In this document: positions 5,517 through 6,307 of the stretch, piece after piece
Layout of the letters: each line of letters starts with the position of its first letter
How positions within the stretch are numbered: the first letter of the stretch is position 1
NCBI GenBank assembly: GCA_029824495.1
Contig: JALGXY010000457.1
Coordinates: forward strand, 1-6,307
DNA from: Fimbriimonadia bacterium
GTDB lineage: Bacteria > Armatimonadota > Fimbriimonadia > Fimbriimonadales > Fimbriimonadaceae
Direction: 5' to 3'
Length of the DNA stretch: 6,307 nucleotides
Position numbers and translations under genes: made by a program
The notes under the pieces: model-generated
Databases searched by the model: none
Told to the model about the DNA's origin: nothing
Seen by the model: only the letters and a program-made list of their open reading frames with translations

Positions 5517-6307
5517 CTACAGTCTGTCGATCCTCAGGACCGCCAAGTAGATCGCAGTTTTGCCTTCGTGGCTGCTGTAGTAGGAGAGCCAGAGCTGATC
5601 GCCCCGCACAACCATGCCGGGGTAGCTCGTATCTCCGCCGCTGGGAAGCGTCAACGACTTTGTGAATTGGCCATCTTTGCCGATCCAGCCCACCATCGTT
5701 CTGGCGCCGCTGCTTGTGTACTCTCGACCGCTGGCGAGCAGCCTGCCGTCAGGAAGAACGACAAAGTTCGGACCGCCGATTCTTGTGCCTGTGCTGGTCC
5801 AGCTCCAATCGGTGAAGGGTGGCTTGGCAGTCCCAAACATTGCTGGGGCTGGGGAGCCATCCTGCCTCACCAGAGCGGCCATTCGGCCATCCGGCAGCAT
5901 CCGCAAAGTCGTCTCATTTCCGACACCATCGATCTCGAGCTCGGTGACATGCTTCCAGTCGATGCCGACTCTGCTTTTCACGAGGTGCAGTCCCTGTCTC
6001 TCTGCATTTGGCTGGTAGACCACACCGTAGGCTGTGTCGTCGTGCCAAAGAACCCTCCATAGCCAGTCTGTGCTGGTGGCTATCTTGGGGTCGATGTGCG
6101 CCCTCATGAGTCGGGAGAACTCGCCTGTCTCAGGGTCGCTGATTGAGACGCGCATCTCCCGCTTCAAGAGCGTCGTGCCTTGGTAAAACGACCCGCCCAT
6201 GATCACCATCAGGCGGCCATCGGGGAAGACAGAGAGCTTCGGATCCCGCAGATCGACCTCGGCCTCAGCCAGGAGCGCGACCGACTCCCAATTCATGCCG
6301 TCACGGC
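5517..6307 (-). CDS. Sialidase/BNR-repeat beta-propeller protein (5'-partial)
   Basis: This is the C-terminal part of a predicted propeller protein of the sialidase superfamily. Repeated strands with a PDGR turn occur at residues 25-28 (DLRDPKLSVFPDGRLM), 135-138 and 182-185, counted from the ATG at 6296. The last blade reads LWLSYYSSHEGKTAIYLA (235-252). The frame stays open through that ATG to the window edge and reads RDGMNW, matching the core of an Asp box (S-x-D-x-G-x-x-W family). The ATG is therefore probably internal and the real start lies beyond 6307. A second, degenerate Asp-box-like segment (SRVGIDW) is at 108-114. The sialidase FRIP Arg is not visible in the part present, so catalytic sialidase activity is unproven. 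Other propeller glycosidases or glycan-binding proteins are possible. Any signal peptide would be outside the window. Confidence 0.85.
   Translation of the reverse strand, partial: RDGMNWESVALLAEAEVDLRDPKLSVFPDGRLMVIMGGSFYQGTTLLKREMRVSISDPETGEFSRLMRAHIDPKIATSTDWLWRVLWHDDTAYGVVYQPNAERQGLHLVKSRVGIDWKHVTELEIDGVGNETTLRMLPDGRMAALVRQDGSPAPAMFGTAKPPFTDWSWTSTGTRIGGPNFVVLPDGRLLASGREYTSSGARTMVGWIGKDGQFTKSLTLPSGGDTSYPGMVVRGDQLWLSYYSSHEGKTAIYLAVLRIDRL

Noticed and set aside
5472..6062. Open frame of 196 codons on the plus strand
   Set aside because: It lies opposite the sialidase-like gene, has no recognisable motif, begins inside the isomerase gene, and its composition fits an antisense shadow.

Overview
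The window is a dense bacterial chromosome segment. It has moderately high GC by eye, almost no intergenic DNA, and eight protein-coding genes in two convergent blocks. No rRNA, tRNA, mobile element, CRISPR array or phage gene is visible. The taxon cannot be fixed from the sequence alone. Abutting ATGA/TGATG junctions, very short signal peptides ending near Gln, weak Shine-Dalgarno sequences, ThyX, and mixed glycan-handling genes suggest a free-living Gram-negative-like lineage. Armatimonadota (Fimbriimonadia) or a Planctomycetes-like relative is my best guess, with low confidence.

Plus-strand block (1-4183). This holds the C-terminal part of the flavin-dependent thymidylate synthase ThyX (cut by the window edge), a renalase/amine-oxidase-like FAD oxidoreductase, two small exported proteins of unknown function, and a GH29 alpha-L-fucosidase. 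The first four genes overlap by 1, 4 and 4 nt. The fucosidase follows after 19 nt. This is almost certainly one transcription unit with translational coupling. The two exported proteins look like tandem, strongly diverged paralogs.

Minus-strand block (6307-4176, read right to left). This holds a sialidase/BNR-type beta-propeller protein (N-terminus beyond the window edge), a TIM-barrel sugar-phosphate isomerase/epimerase family protein with all four metal-ligand positions, and the tRNA t6A ATPase TsaE. The first two genes are 25 nt apart. A near-perfect 12-bp inverted repeat fills most of the 47-nt gap before tsaE. The tsaE and fucosidase reading frames overlap tail to tail by 8 nt.

Functionally the window mixes housekeeping genes (thyX, tsaE) with likely carbohydrate metabolism (fucosidase, sialidase-like propeller, sugar isomerase/epimerase). 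A shared glycan pathway is plausible but is inferred only from proximity. I do not see a convincing new defence, mobile or biosynthetic system. The items most worth following are the pair of unknown exported paralogs behind the FAD oxidoreductase, and the palindrome upstream of tsaE.
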